64,000 nt of DNA from contig JAIQFI010000028.1 of NCBI GenBank assembly GCA_020073345.1, positions 1 to 64,000 on the forward strand, written 5' to 3'. This document shows positions 1-10,699 of this stretch, in pieces; the stretch's first letter is position 1; each line of letters begins with the position of its first letter. A program made the translations under genes and the position numbers. This DNA is from Terriglobia bacterium. GTDB lineage: Bacteria > Acidobacteriota > Terriglobia > Bryobacterales > Bryobacteraceae. The notes below the pieces were generated by a model, which was given only the letters and a program-made list of their open reading frames with translations, made no database searches and was not told the DNA's origin.

Positions 1-756
1 CGAGTTTTGCTGGTTTTGCCTTTGGTTTTACAGGTGTGTGTCACGTCGGTATACGGCGCCGATCCCCTGCCGTCGGCTGAATCCGTTCTGGACCGCTATG
101 TCCAGGTCACCGGCGGCAAACAGGCTTACGAAAAGCGCAGAACGGAAATTGCCCACGGGACGGTGGAGTTCTCCGCGCTCGGCATTAAGGGATCCATGAC
201 CCGCTATGCAGCCGAGCCCGACAAGTATTACTACACGATCGATATCGAAGGGCTGGGCAAGATGGAGACGGGCGTCAACGGCCCGATTGCCTGGGAAAGC
301 ACCGCCCTGCTGGGGCCCCGCGTAAAGACCGGCGTGGAGCGTGCCGAGGCCATCCGGGAAGGCAATATGAACTCGACTCTGAACTGGCGCAAGCTGTATC
401 CCAAAGTGGAAAACCAGGGGATTGAAACGATCGATGGCGAGGAATGCTTCAGGGTGGTCCTGACCCCGGCCGAAGGCCAGCCGATGATCGGCTACTATCA
501 GAAAAAATCCGGGCTGCAAGTGAAGATCACCACGGTTGCCAGCTCCCAGATGGGAGATGTTCCGGTGGAGCTGATCGCTTCTGACTACAAGAACTTCGGC
601 GGCATTCTGGAGCCGACCAGGGTGACCCAGAAGGCCGGGCCCGCGGAGTTCACTATTACGCTTGAGAGCGTGGAAGTCAATCCATCCATCCCCCCGGAAA
701 AGTTCGCTTTACCGGCCGAGGTCCGCAAGCTGGTGGACAAGGCCGCAGCGAAATAG
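1..756 (+). CDS. Periplasmic outer-membrane lipoprotein-sorting-like protein (5' truncated)
   Basis: The reading frame is open from the first base, and the first residues (RVLLVLPLVLQV...VYGADP) look like the hydrophobic part of a signal peptide, so the real start probably lies a few codons before the window. The mature part begins with PSAESVLDRYVQVTGGKQAYEK, the opening seen in many secreted acidobacterial proteins that resemble lipoprotein-carrier (LolA/DUF4292-like) folds. Beta-rich segments follow, with a typical DGEECFRVVLTP stretch near the middle. About 250 residues are visible. The specific role is unknown. It probably binds a hydrophobic ligand in the periplasm, but that is inference from the family resemblance only. 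Confidence 0.6.
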   Translation, partial: RVLLVLPLVLQVCVTSVYGADPLPSAESVLDRYVQVTGGKQAYEKRRTEIAHGTVEFSALGIKGSMTRYAAEPDKYYYTIDIEGLGKMETGVNGPIAWESTALLGPRVKTGVERAEAIREGNMNSTLNWRKLYPKVENQGIETIDGEECFRVVLTPAEGQPMIGYYQKKSGLQVKITTVASSQMGDVPVELIASDYKNFGGILEPTRVTQKAGPAEFTITLESVEVNPSIPPEKFALPAEVRKLVDKAAAK

Positions 757-767
757 TCCGGGCTCTC

Positions 768-968
768 TCAATCGTCCGCGAGTGGAGTCGCCGAGCGGTA
801 AAAACGCGACCGGCAACTGCGGCAGCGAAACGGCAGCCGTCCCAAAACTCGAAGCAGGGTCGCCACGACACCGTGGTCGTGAGAACGGCGAACGTCCTGG
901 GATCCGCATTTGGGACAGGCCGGGCGCTCCACTGGGGTCTGCTGCTCTTCATGGATCGGGTCGGGCAT
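768..968 (-). CDS. Small zinc-ribbon protein (66 aa)
   Basis: This short gene lies in the gap between two plus-strand genes and is read from the opposite strand. It encodes CPKCGSQDVRRS near residues 19-30 and, about 20 residues later, PFRCRSCRSRFYR, giving a CPxCG...CRxC four-cysteine zinc ribbon. Small proteins of this pattern are common in Acidobacteriota and are annotated only as hypothetical. The spacing and basic residues suggest a nucleic-acid or protein-binding zinc finger. No partner can be inferred from the divergent and convergent neighbours. The call is supported by the motif pair, but the short length leaves some risk that the frame is not expressed. Confidence 0.6.
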   Translation of the reverse strand: MPDPIHEEQQTPVERPACPKCGSQDVRRSHDHGVVATLLRVLGRLPFRCRSCRSRFYRSATPLADD

Positions 969-1018
969 CGCGTCGTGGCTTGATCCTCAGGCAGTCTCCA
1001 TCCAACGGTGAGCATAAC

Positions 1019-1411
1019 ATGTGCTGGCCTTTTCTTGCGATTCGGTCTATAAATAAAGAGGAAGCCTTGTTCGAGCAACTCCGCAGGACCGCGATGGGAG
1101 GAAAGGGAGCATTAATTTTGCTCGCCATCGTCATTGCGTATGCCTGGATTGCCGTGAGCGGGCCGCAGGGCTTGCAGGCGTTGCTGCAGAAACGCGGCGA
1201 AATTCGCCAGCTTCAGGAGCAGAACGCCGAGCTCACCCGCGAGATCGAACACCGCCGCGACCGGATCCGCCGGCTGGAAGGCAGCCGCAGCGAGCAGGAG
1301 ATGGAGATCCGCAAGCAGTTGAAGCTCCTGCGCCCGGGCGAGACGACCTTCATTCTGCCGGATGGTCCGAAAGAGTCAGACCCAACACCAGCCGCGAACG
1401 AAACAAAGTAA
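1019..1411 (+). CDS. Septum formation initiator (FtsB/DivIC family)
   Basis: The protein has a short cytoplasmic N-terminus, one membrane span (GALILLAIVIAYAWIAV, about residues 29-45), and then a long coiled coil rich in Gln, Glu, Arg and Leu (QKRGEIRQLQEQNAEL and onwards). It ends in a segment like the FtsB C-terminus (RKQLKLLRPGETTFILP). FtsB/DivIC proteins join FtsL and FtsQ/DivIB in the divisome. Length, about 130 residues, fits the family. ATG at 1019 is chosen; ATG at 1094, just before the membrane span, is a possible alternative. The gene ends 7 bases before the convergent carbamoyltransferase gene. Confidence 0.8.
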   Translation: MCWPFLAIRSINKEEALFEQLRRTAMGGKGALILLAIVIAYAWIAVSGPQGLQALLQKRGEIRQLQEQNAELTREIEHRRDRIRRLEGSRSEQEMEIRKQLKLLRPGETTFILPDGPKESDPTPAANETK

Positions 1412-1418
1412 CACCGCC

Positions 1419-2984
1419 TCACTTTTCCAGCAGGAAATTCCCCACGAACATCGCGTCGATCCCCGACGAGTAAAAGCTCCGTACCGCATCGCGCGGCGCC
1501 GAAACCAGCGGATCGCCGAAGAGATTGAAGCTGGTGTTGTAGAGCACCGGAAGCCCGGTGGCCTTCCCGGCTTCGCGCAGCAGGCGGTGATACAGGGGAT
1601 TGTCCTTCTCCGCTACCACGTGCGCGCGGATCATGTCCTGGCCCAGAATGGCGGCTTCGAAGGTCTTGCGATGCTTGGGGCGGACGCGCCCCACCGTTGC
1701 CAGATAGCGCGCGTTGGGCCCGGCCTCGAAGTATTCCCCGGCCACTTCCGCCGGCACCGACGCCGCGAACTTGCGGAACGCCTCGCGATGCTTGATAAAG
1801 ACGTTGAGATTCTCGGTGGAATACGGATCGAGCGGCGAGGCCAGAATGCTACGGTTGCCCAGCGCGCGCGGGCCGAACTCCATGCGCCCTTGCATCCAGG
1901 CCAGAATCTTGTGTTCCCCCAGCATCCGCACCGCCCGCGCCAGCATGTCGTCGGTGGAGCGAAGATATTGGAAGCGCAGCTTGCAATTCTCCAGCACCTG
2001 CTTGATCTCTTCCGCGCCGTAACCCGGCCCGAGAAACAACGATTCCATACCTCCGCGGCGCTTGTGGCGCCGGACCTGGTGCCACACGTGATACACCGCG
2101 CCGAGAGCCGTCCCGGCGTTTCCGGCGGCCGGTTGCACGAAGACATTCTTCCAGCGGCCACAGCGTTCGAGGTACTCCACCAGCATCACGTTCAGGAACA
2201 ACCCCCCGGCCAGGCACAGGTTCTCGCCCTCGCCGGCCAACCCCAGCACGGTTTCCTCGACGGTTTTCTGCAGTCCGCGCGCCACCGCTGGCACCGCGGA
2301 TGCGGGAATCCGGGCGCCCTCCTCGAAACCCAGCCGCTCAAAGAATTTCGGGCTGAAGCCACCCTCTGATTGCCGGTGCCCGTCGAAAAAAGAAGGATCC
2401 AGACGCGCCGATGGCGACAGCACCTCGCGGAACAGAGGCGCGTAACGCTCATCGCCCGATGCCGACTGCCACTGGACCTTGTGTTCTTCCGCTCCTGCGC
2501 GGTACCCCAGCAACTGCGTCACGGCGCCATACAGACGGCCCAGCGAATCGGGATAATACCACTCCCGCTCGGCCTGAATCTGCGAATCCTTGGCCTGCCA
2601 GCGCGTGCCGCAGCGGAAATCGCCGGCGTGATCGAGCGTGAGCACCGTGGCCTCCTCAAAGGATGAGGCGAAAAACGCCGAGGCGGCGTGGGCCTGGTGA
2701 TGCTCCACCACCGCGATCTCGGCCTTGGGGAATTGGTCGCGCAGGATGGTGTGCACGTGCGACTCCGGTGCACGCGCGAACGGCCGCACCACGGCCACGC
2801 ATTCCACATGTTCGCGAGTGGTTCCCGCCAAGCGCAGGCACTCCGCGATCGACGCACGCGGCAACCCCCCGGGCTTCCACACGTGATCGAGCTTGTTCTC
2901 CTCGATGGCAGCCATCAGCTCGCCGTCCTTCAGCACGGCGCACGCCGCGTCCCCTAACAGACCACCCAGCCCCAAAATCACCAT
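1419..2984 (-). CDS. Carbamoyltransferase, NodU/CmcH/TobZ family
   Basis: The 521-residue product has the two-part layout of the family. A Kae1-like N-terminal domain carries EHHQAHAASAFF (the metal-binding HxxxH-type motif) and LTLDHAGD. The C-terminal YrdC-like carbamoyltransferase domain carries MEFGPRALGNRSILASP and LYNTSFNLFGDP. Such enzymes make carbamoyl-adenylate from carbamoyl phosphate and ATP and transfer the carbamoyl group to a hydroxyl, usually on a sugar or antibiotic. ATG at 2984 is chosen because the recognisable fold begins there, 13 bases after the glnS stop; longer upstream extensions would lie inside glnS. It is the last gene of the gltX-glnS transcription unit. No biosynthetic cluster is nearby, so the substrate is unknown. 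Confidence 0.85.
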   Translation of the reverse strand: MVILGLGGLLGDAACAVLKDGELMAAIEENKLDHVWKPGGLPRASIAECLRLAGTTREHVECVAVVRPFARAPESHVHTILRDQFPKAEIAVVEHHQAHAASAFFASSFEEATVLTLDHAGDFRCGTRWQAKDSQIQAEREWYYPDSLGRLYGAVTQLLGYRAGAEEHKVQWQSASGDERYAPLFREVLSPSARLDPSFFDGHRQSEGGFSPKFFERLGFEEGARIPASAVPAVARGLQKTVEETVLGLAGEGENLCLAGGLFLNVMLVEYLERCGRWKNVFVQPAAGNAGTALGAVYHVWHQVRRHKRRGGMESLFLGPGYGAEEIKQVLENCKLRFQYLRSTDDMLARAVRMLGEHKILAWMQGRMEFGPRALGNRSILASPLDPYSTENLNVFIKHREAFRKFAASVPAEVAGEYFEAGPNARYLATVGRVRPKHRKTFEAAILGQDMIRAHVVAEKDNPLYHRLLREAGKATGLPVLYNTSFNLFGDPLVSAPRDAVRSFYSSGIDAMFVGNFLLEK

Positions 2985-2997
2985 GAGAAGCCCACCA

Positions 2998-4700
<1,703 letters not shown>

Positions 4701-4701
<1 letters not shown>

Positions 4702-6158
4702 TAATTCTCTGTCCTTAGCGGTGCGGGCAGCATCTGCAGCGCCTGGTCGATTCTCTTGAGCGTAATCTCGCGGCCCAGCACTTCCAGCGTCTCGAACAAC
4801 GGCGGCGCGACCTTACGGCCGCACACCGCCACGCGAATCGGCTGGAACATTTGCCCCGTTTTGATCTTCAGTTCTGCTGCCGCCGCGCGAAGAGCCGCAT
4901 CGAGAGCATCATGGCTGAACTCGGCCGTCCCCAGGACCTGCCGTGCCCGCGCTAGCACCGTCGCAGCCATCGCGGCATCACCCTTCTGTGGGATCAGCTC
5001 GGCGCTGTCGTAAGGCGGCAGTGGATCCAGAAAGAAGATGTCGGCCCAGGTCTTCACGTCTCGCAGCAACTGGATCCGTTCGTGGATCAGCGGCGTCACC
5101 TGCAACATTTTGGCCCGGTCCGCCGCGAAACCGGCCTCGGCCGCGAAGGGCAGCAGTTGCTCGGCGAGTTGCTCCACAGGCACGGCCCGGATGTGCTGGG
5201 AGTTCAGCCATACGGCCTTGGGATCGAAGGGATCTTGTTCCGTGAAGTTGACTGTGGCGTTGCTGTGATTAATACCCTCCAGCGAAAACGCGTCGATCAG
5301 TTCCTGGCGCGACAGCACTTCGCGGTTGTCCTTGGGCGACCAGCCCAGCAGGCACACGAAATTGACGAACGCCTGCGGCAGAAAACCGGCATCACGATAG
5401 GTGGTGACGCTCACCACCGGACCATGCTTGCGTTTCGACAGCTTGGACCCGTCCGGCGCGATCAGCAGCGGCAGATGCGCGAAGTTCGGCGGCGTAACAC
5501 CCAGGGCCTCGAAGATCAGCACATGTTTAAAGGTATTCGTCAGGTGATCCTGGCCCCGGATGATGTGGCTGATACGCAGATCGGCGTCGTCGGCACAGGA
5601 CGCCATGTGATAAGTGGGCACGCCGCTGCTGCGCAACAGGGCGAAGTCTTCGATGTCGGCGGTGGCTTTCGACTGCGGGCCGTAAACCATATCCTGAAAC
5701 GTCACGTCGGTACGGGACTCACGTGGCACGCGGAAACGCAATACGAACGGCTCGCCGGCGGCCGCGCGCAGGTCGCTTTCTACCTTCGGCATCTCGCGCA
5801 TCTCGGGATTGAACTTTGCGTGAACGTCGACTTTGCTCAGGTCAAGGTCCTCGAACGTGAAGGTACGGAAATCGCGATATGCGAGCCCTTTGGCGAAGAT
5901 CGATTCCGCCGCCTTCCGATGCAGTTCGCCGCGCTCGGACTGCCGGTAGAATTCGTCCCAGCTCAGATCCAGCCACTGCAACCCTTCGTAGATCGAATCG
6001 AGCGATTCCTGAGTATTCCGCTCGACGTCGGTGTCGTCGATGCGCAGGATCATAGTGCCGCCGTTGCGGCGGGCGTATAGCCAGTTAAAAATGAACGTCC
6101 TGGCGCTGCCGATGTGGAGATACCCCGTGGGGGAAGGGGCGAAGCGGACTCGAAGCAT
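4701..6158 (-). CDS. gltX: Glutamyl-tRNA synthetase
   Basis: The 485-residue product starts with [18 protein letters not shown], the class I HIGH region, and carries [11 protein letters not shown], the KMSKS equivalent, near residue 245. It ends with the alpha-helical anticodon-binding domain typical of bacterial GluRS. It charges tRNA-Glu in the cytoplasm. The start at ATG 6158 is chosen because it places the conserved RFAPSPTG segment three residues in; the longer open frame upstream has no family similarity. The gene is first in an operon with glnS and a carbamoyltransferase. Confidence 0.97.
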
Positions 6159-6228
6159 CAATCTCTTCAGGATAACAGCCGATGACTCACAGGGATATAA
6201 TTGGGCAAGACCGAACGGAGGGGATGGG

Positions 6229-7053
6229 ATGAAATCCAACAGTAGGACTTTTTGGACAGGCTTGGCCGCTGGACTGGTGCTGACCGCGCCGATGTTCGCC
6301 CAGCAGGTGGCGACGTTTCGCGCCCAAATCCGGGGCGGCGGCGACCACGGGAAGTGCACCATCGAAGTCGACGTGGATGGCGTTGCAGAGATCGAAATAC
6401 AAGGCGATAAGGGCCGCATGCGGACCCTTTCTGGAAACCCCGCGGGTTGGCGCCGTATGGAGTGCAACCAGCCGCTGCCGCAGAATCCCCAGGGATTCCG
6501 CTTCAGCGGCGTGGACGGCCGCGGCCGGCAAACCCTGCTGCGCGACCCGTCTAGCAATCGCGGCACAGCCGTCATTCGGATCGAGGATCCTCAGGGTGGG
6601 CGCGAAGGCTACACCTTCGACATCGAATGGGGCGGCGGTTTTCGCGGCGACGGCGGCTTTGATCGAGGTGGTGATCGAGGCGGCGATCGAGGTCGGGATG
6701 ACGGCGGTTTCCGCAGGGGCCGTAACGGCCGCTGGGACGACGAGATCCGCTTCACCGGTCGCGGCGACGGCAATTTCAATAACTTCCGCGGCCCCGACGA
6801 CAGACTTTACGATTGCGAAGTCTCGGTGGAGCGCGGCGGCCAGGTCAGGGTCACTTTCCAGACCGCGCGCCGCTCGCAACTGACGTTTACCGGACGGCTG
6901 ACCCGCTTCGATCGCGACTTGATCATTGCCGATATGTCCGGTATGCGAGTCCGCGGCTCGATGGAGATCCGGCTCAACGGGCGGGATCGCGTAACCGATA
7001 TCGCGATGTCGGCTAGTGGCCGGGAACGTTTCGAACTGCGCTGGCACCGCTAG
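6229..7053 (+). CDS. Secreted protein with Gly/Asp/Arg-rich linker, function unknown
   Basis: A strong ribosome site (GGAGGGGATGGG) precedes ATG 6229. The N-terminus is a clear signal peptide ending near MFAQQ, so the 274-residue protein is exported. Two beta-rich segments flank a linker of about 35 residues made of repeated DRGGDRGG-type units (about residues 136-170). The first segment contains CTIEVDVDG and a tract ending in a second cysteine, and the last contains [10 protein letters not shown]. No enzyme motif is seen. Similar GDR-rich proteins occur in Acidobacteriota, but their role is not known. It converges with the anion symporter gene, only 4 bases away. Confidence 0.75.
   Translation: MKSNSRTFWTGLAAGLVLTAPMFAQQVATFRAQIRGGGDHGKCTIEVDVDGVAEIEIQGDKGRMRTLSGNPAGWRRMECNQPLPQNPQGFRFSGVDGRGRQTLLRDPSSNRGTAVIRIEDPQGGREGYTFDIEWGGGFRGDGGFDRGGDRGGDRGRDDGGFRRGRNGRWDDEIRFTGRGDGNFNNFRGPDDRLYDCEVSVERGGQVRVTFQTARRSQLTFTGRLTRFDRDLIIADMSGMRVRGSMEIRLNGRDRVTDIAMSASGRERFELRWHR
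6661..6696 (+). repeat. Three in-frame 12-bp tandem repeats
   Basis: Three successive 12-base units of the form GATCGAGGNGGN encode DRGG, DRGG and DRGR inside the linker of the secreted protein. Their DNA identity suggests recent slippage growth of the linker. Confidence 0.7.
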
Positions 7054-7057
7054 GCGT

Positions 7058-8494
7058 TTAGAAAAAGCCGATCATTCGCCAATAGAACACCCCAGCGATC
7101 AACGCCAGGATCGCCGAGAGCGCGTAAATGTTGGCGATGTTGAACAGCTGCATCTTACTGAAGGCCTGTTTCTGGGTGATGCTGTCGCCCATAGCCATCC
7201 AGAAGTTCATGTAGGTCAGCCAGAACGGCGCCGAAGCCAGCAGTAAGGGCGCGGTCAGCACCAGCGGCGGAATTCCTGCCTTGGCCAGCGGTTCCTGGAG
7301 CGGCAAGAAGATCAGCGGCATCGCGATAAACGCTGTCGGATCCAGGAATCGTAATGCCAGCATCGCCAGTAGAACCACAATCAGCAGGAGCATCGGGGTC
7401 GCGATCAGGCTCCCGACGTGGGGCAGCATGAGTCCGGCCATCCAGTCGGTGATCTTGGCGTCCACGATCACGTTCCCCAGTCCGAAGATCCCGCCCAGGA
7501 ACAGGAGCAGCGTCCAGGAAACGCCCGTGGCAATGTCGGCATCCTGCAGAATTCCGGACATGGCGAACACGGCCATCGCGACCATGCCGACGGCGAAGGT
7601 CGGGAAGGAGTGGAGTTTACCGTTCGTAGCCCAAAGAAAGATCGAGACGGCGACGACGATCGCGGTGATCATTTCCGGCCGTTTGATGGAACCGAGCGCG
7701 GCCAGTTTCGTCCGGGCGAAATCGGTGGAGGCGCGCAGCGGAGCCTCCGGCCGAAGCAGTAGCCCGTTCAACCCCAAAATCAGCCCGCAGAAAATCAACG
7801 TCGGAAGCGCCATCACCTGCGCGTAGCCCGTCCAGGTAATCGGCAGGTGTTTATCAGCGAACATCTTGAGGACCACCGGCCCGTTCAACGATCCCAGCTC
7901 GAACGCCAGCCCGGGTACCACCGCCATTTCGACCACCGTGAGCATGATCAACGCCGATCCGCGGCTGCGCGGCGCCAGGCCCAGCGTCTGCACCATGGCC
8001 CAGGCGATGGGCGCCATGATCGCAGTGCGGACAGTCATCGACGGAATGCCCAGCGCCAGAACGAACCCGATCGCGAAGAAGGCCGAGAGAATCCCCGCGT
8101 AGCTGCCGGGGAATAAGGTCAGAATATAGTACGACAGCCGCTCCGCCAGTCCCGTCTTGCGCATCGCAAAGCCGTAGTAGAGAACCGCCAGCAGCGTCCA
8201 GAAGGCCGGATCGGCGAAACCGCTCAGCGCACGCGGCGGCGGGACTTTCACTGCGATCAGCAGCGCCATCATCAACACCGACGCCACGCCGTTGTTCATC
8301 ACCTCAGTAGCCCACAGGACCACGGTGCCCGCGGTGATCGCGAGCACCAGCTGCCCCGTTCGCGTCAGCCCCTGCGGCGTGGGAGAAAACGCGAGCACCA
8401 GGCCCACCACGATTGCGACAGCCAGCCAGATCCACTTGGCTGTCGAGATACCGGAGACGGTGACGGGCGGGTGTGTAGCGGCTGGAGTGCTCAT
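7058..8494 (-). CDS. SLC13/DASS-type divalent anion:Na+ symporter
   Basis: The 478-residue product is almost wholly hydrophobic with about 12 predicted membrane segments. It carries DASS/ArsB-like features, for example FADPAFWTLLAVLYYGFAMRK, ALGIPSMTVRTAIMAPIAW and the later LLLFLGGIFGLGNVI. Family members import dicarboxylates, tricarboxylates, sulfate or related anions with sodium. ATG 8494 is preferred over the GTG three codons earlier because GGTGG lies just upstream of it. The carbonic anhydrase gene ends 9 bases before this start, so both are probably co-transcribed. The substrate cannot be read from sequence; the context hints at bicarbonate or a carboxylate whose use is tied to CO2/HCO3-. 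Confidence 0.8.
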   Translation of the reverse strand: MSTPAATHPPVTVSGISTAKWIWLAVAIVVGLVLAFSPTPQGLTRTGQLVLAITAGTVVLWATEVMNNGVASVLMMALLIAVKVPPPRALSGFADPAFWTLLAVLYYGFAMRKTGLAERLSYYILTLFPGSYAGILSAFFAIGFVLALGIPSMTVRTAIMAPIAWAMVQTLGLAPRSRGSALIMLTVVEMAVVPGLAFELGSLNGPVVLKMFADKHLPITWTGYAQVMALPTLIFCGLILGLNGLLLRPEAPLRASTDFARTKLAALGSIKRPEMITAIVVAVSIFLWATNGKLHSFPTFAVGMVAMAVFAMSGILQDADIATGVSWTLLLFLGGIFGLGNVIVDAKITDWMAGLMLPHVGSLIATPMLLLIVVLLAMLALRFLDPTAFIAMPLIFLPLQEPLAKAGIPPLVLTAPLLLASAPFWLTYMNFWMAMGDSITQKQAFSKMQLFNIANIYALSAILALIAGVFYWRMIGFF

Positions 8495-8503
8495 AAGAAC
8501 CAC

Positions 8504-9136
8504 CTATCCTATCAGCGTTTGCAACGGCATGAAGCCCGGCCCATCGCTTTCGTAAGCGGTGACCGTCCCCTCGCCGATGTGGTACACCCAGCCGTGCAAG
8601 TTCAGATCGCCCTGTTCGATCCGGGCCGCCACCGCGGGATGGGTGCGGAGGTTGCCCAGCTGCTCGATCACGTTGCGCTCTGTTACGGCGAGCAGGAACT
8701 CTTCGCTGGTGCGCGTTTGTTCCTGCTGCTCGACCGCTTTTCGCGCGGGCTGGGCGTAATTCAGCCAGGCGCTCACACTGGTCAGAGGTTCCAGGGCATC
8801 CGGGCTAAGCACGCCTTTCATCACGCCGCAATCGGTGTGCCCGCACACGATCACGTCGGGGACGCCCAGCACGCCCACGGCATACTCGATGGTCGCCGAA
8901 ACGCCGCCGATCGCGTCCGGATACGGCGGGACAATGTTCCCGATCACCCGGCAGATGAAAAGCTGGCCGGGCTTGGTCTGCGTCAGCATGCAGGGATCGA
9001 TGCGGGAATCGGCGCAAGTGATGAACAGGGCTTCCGGCCGCTGCCCCAGCGCGAGCTTCTGGAAAAGGTCGCGGTGCTTCGGGTAGACGCGCTTCTGGAA
9101 ACGCGACAGGCCTTTGAGAATCCGGTCCACGGACAA
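8504..9136 (-). CDS. Beta-class carbonic anhydrase
   Basis: The zinc-site motifs of the beta class are complete: CADSRIDP supplies Cys and the Asp-Arg pair, and GHTDCGVM supplies His and the second Cys. It interconverts CO2 and bicarbonate. The body of about 210 residues is normal for the class. The start is uncertain: the open frame extends to 9223, but the extension overlaps the divergent gene's start region. TTG 9136 or GTG 9130 give the expected N-terminus (VDRILKGLSRFQKRVYP). It is followed after 9 bases by an anion symporter gene. Confidence 0.9.
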   Translation of the reverse strand: MSVDRILKGLSRFQKRVYPKHRDLFQKLALGQRPEALFITCADSRIDPCMLTQTKPGQLFICRVIGNIVPPYPDAIGGVSATIEYAVGVLGVPDVIVCGHTDCGVMKGVLSPDALEPLTSVSAWLNYAQPARKAVEQQEQTRTSEEFLLAVTERNVIEQLGNLRTHPAVAARIEQGDLNLHGWVYHIGEGTVTAYESDGPGFMPLQTLIG

Positions 9137-9222
9137 CCATTCTACACGCTGGCCACAGATGGGGACCTCCGGTTGACTTCGTAACTCGTTGAATGTAGGA
9201 TCGAAAGCGATCCGGAGGGGCA

Positions 9223-10212
9223 ATGAGACATCGCCTTCTTGTACTATTCAGCGCGTTTTTGATCGTGACCGCGGTGTCTGCGCAGACTGCCAAACCGGCG
9301 GCCCCAGCAGCGGCAAAAAAGTGGACCGCTCCGCGCACTCCTTGGGGCGATCCCGACCTCCAGGGCTGGTTCACCAACCTCCAGGAAGACGGCACCCCGC
9401 TCGAACGCCCCGATCAGTTTGCGGGCCGCTCGCTCGACGACATCAAGGGAGAGGAGCTGGCCAAGATCAAGCGCGACACCCAGAAGCGGACCATCACCAC
9501 CTTCCAGGGGCCCCTGCATGCTCCCGAGAACTGGTGGCAGAAGGATCTCAATCTGGAGAAGGGTAGCCAGGCATGGCTCGTGGTCGACCCGCCTGATGGC
9601 AAGATTCCTCCATTGACGCAGGAGGCCAAGGATCGTGCCGCCGCGCGCGCAGCGGCCCGGCGCGCCAGCGGACGCGGACCGGCGGACTCGTGGGAAGATT
9701 TGAGCCTGTACGACCGCTGCATCACGCGCGGGCTGCCCGGGTCGATGATGCCGGTGATTTACGGCAACTCGTATCAGATCCTGCAATCGCCCGGATTCGT
9801 TTCCATTCGCTATGAAATGGTGCACGAAACCCGCTTAATTCCTCTCGATGGGCGGCCGCACGCCAGCCCCGAGATTCGCTCCTATATGGGGGATCCGCGC
9901 GGCCACTGGGAAGGCGACACGCTGGTGGTGGAAACCACCAATTTCCGCGACGACGGGACCTTTCGCAATGCCAATGGGGCCACGCTTCGGCTGATCGAAC
10001 GTTTCACCCGCACGGCGCCGGATAAAGTGAGGTGGTCGGTTACGGTGGACGATCCTAAAACCTGGACCAGGCCCTGGACGTTCTCGATGCCGCTGACCAT
10101 GGACGACTCTCAGCCGGTCCTCGAGTATTCCTGTCATGAAGGCAACCTGGGATTGCAGAACATCCTGAAGGCGGCGCGTGCCGAAGAGAGGAAGGCAGCC
10201 AATGCGAAATAG
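9223..10212 (+). CDS. Secreted family B protein (paired with DUF6152)
   Basis: A 329-residue exported protein (signal peptide ending VSAQ) of the group called family B here. It shows WGDPDLQGWF near residue 46, RCITRGLPG with the first conserved Cys (about residue 166), a LIPLDGRPH segment, HWEGDTLVVETTNF, and the C-terminal LEYSCHEGN with the second conserved Cys. These marks recur in four other genes of the window at 12208, 20137, 56640 and 58013. It has an extra Ala/Arg-rich insertion around residues 133-150. The DUF6152 gene begins inside its last codons (11-base overlap), so the two are translationally coupled. No catalytic motif is recognised. Confidence 0.8.
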   Translation: MRHRLLVLFSAFLIVTAVSAQTAKPAAPAAAKKWTAPRTPWGDPDLQGWFTNLQEDGTPLERPDQFAGRSLDDIKGEELAKIKRDTQKRTITTFQGPLHAPENWWQKDLNLEKGSQAWLVVDPPDGKIPPLTQEAKDRAAARAAARRASGRGPADSWEDLSLYDRCITRGLPGSMMPVIYGNSYQILQSPGFVSIRYEMVHETRLIPLDGRPHASPEIRSYMGDPRGHWEGDTLVVETTNFRDDGTFRNANGATLRLIERFTRTAPDKVRWSVTVDDPKTWTRPWTFSMPLTMDDSQPVLEYSCHEGNLGLQNILKAARAEERKAANAK

Positions 10213-10603
10213 AGTCTTGTTCTTTCTAACGCTGGTAGCGATTCCCGCGTGGGCTCATCACGCGTTTTCCGCCGAATTCGACGACAAGAAACCGCTCAAG
10301 CTGGTGGGCCGCGTCACCAAGATGGACTGGATCAACCCGCATGCCTGGATCCACATGGATGTGAAGGGCGATGACGGCAAGGTGGTCAGCTGGATGGTCG
10401 AGCTCGGCCCGCCGAACGCGCTGCTCAAGCGCGGCTGGAACAAGAACTCGCTGCCCGAAGGGACCCAGATTATCGTGGATGGCTACCAGTCCAAGGATGG
10501 GGAGCTACGGCTGAACGGCCGGGATCTCACCTTCCCCGACGGGAAGAAACTGTTCGCCGGATCGTCCGGCACGGGCGCACCGGACGAACGTCCCGAGAAG
10601 TAA
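10202..10603 (+). CDS. DUF6152 family secreted protein (family A)
   Basis: The 133-residue product has a very short signal peptide (about 18 residues, ending IPAWA) followed at once by HHAFSAEFDDKKPLKL. The DUF6152 core then shows TKMDWINPH, a DVKGDDGKV stretch and KNSLPEGTQ, and ends FPDGKKLFAG. DUF6152 proteins are periplasmic and uncharacterised. His19-His20 would form the mature N-terminus, and His47 is the conserved NPH histidine. ATG 10202 is chosen because upstream codons lie in the preceding gene and are not signal-like. It forms a B-A pair with the gene at 9223. Confidence 0.88.
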   Translation: MRNRVLFFLTLVAIPAWAHHAFSAEFDDKKPLKLVGRVTKMDWINPHAWIHMDVKGDDGKVVSWMVELGPPNALLKRGWNKNSLPEGTQIIVDGYQSKDGELRLNGRDLTFPDGKKLFAGSSGTGAPDERPEK

Positions 10604-10604
10604 A

Positions 10605-10644
10605 GTAGGGCCGGTCTCCAGACCGGCCATCGGCAGGTCGGCAA
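10605..10644 (+). repeat. Dispersed palindromic repeat (GTAGG type)
   Basis: GTAGG is followed by a near-perfect palindrome, GGCCGGTCT/AGACCGGCC (10609-10617 with 10620-10628), and then ATCGGCAGGTCGG. A similar element lies on the opposite strand at 28387-28410. It starts one base after the DUF6152 stop and could also act as a terminator, although no T-run follows. Confidence 0.6.
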
Positions 10645-10699
10645 TCTGATACCATCAGGTGATGATAGTCTCGCCTGCCACCTCGATGTCGATCCGCCG

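Noticed and set aside
1362-2369. A plus-strand open frame of about 335 codons over the carbamoyltransferase gene
   Set aside because: It is antisense to a well-supported gene and is rich in Arg, His and Gln, as expected from a shadow frame.
5082-6080. A long plus-strand open frame across gltX
   Set aside because: The minus-strand frame is a clear glutamyl-tRNA synthetase with its motifs; the opposite frame shows no family similarity.
6630-6740. Short tandem units that might be taken for a CRISPR or satellite
   Set aside because: The units are 12 bases, contiguous and in frame within a Gly/Asp/Arg-rich linker; there are no spacers.
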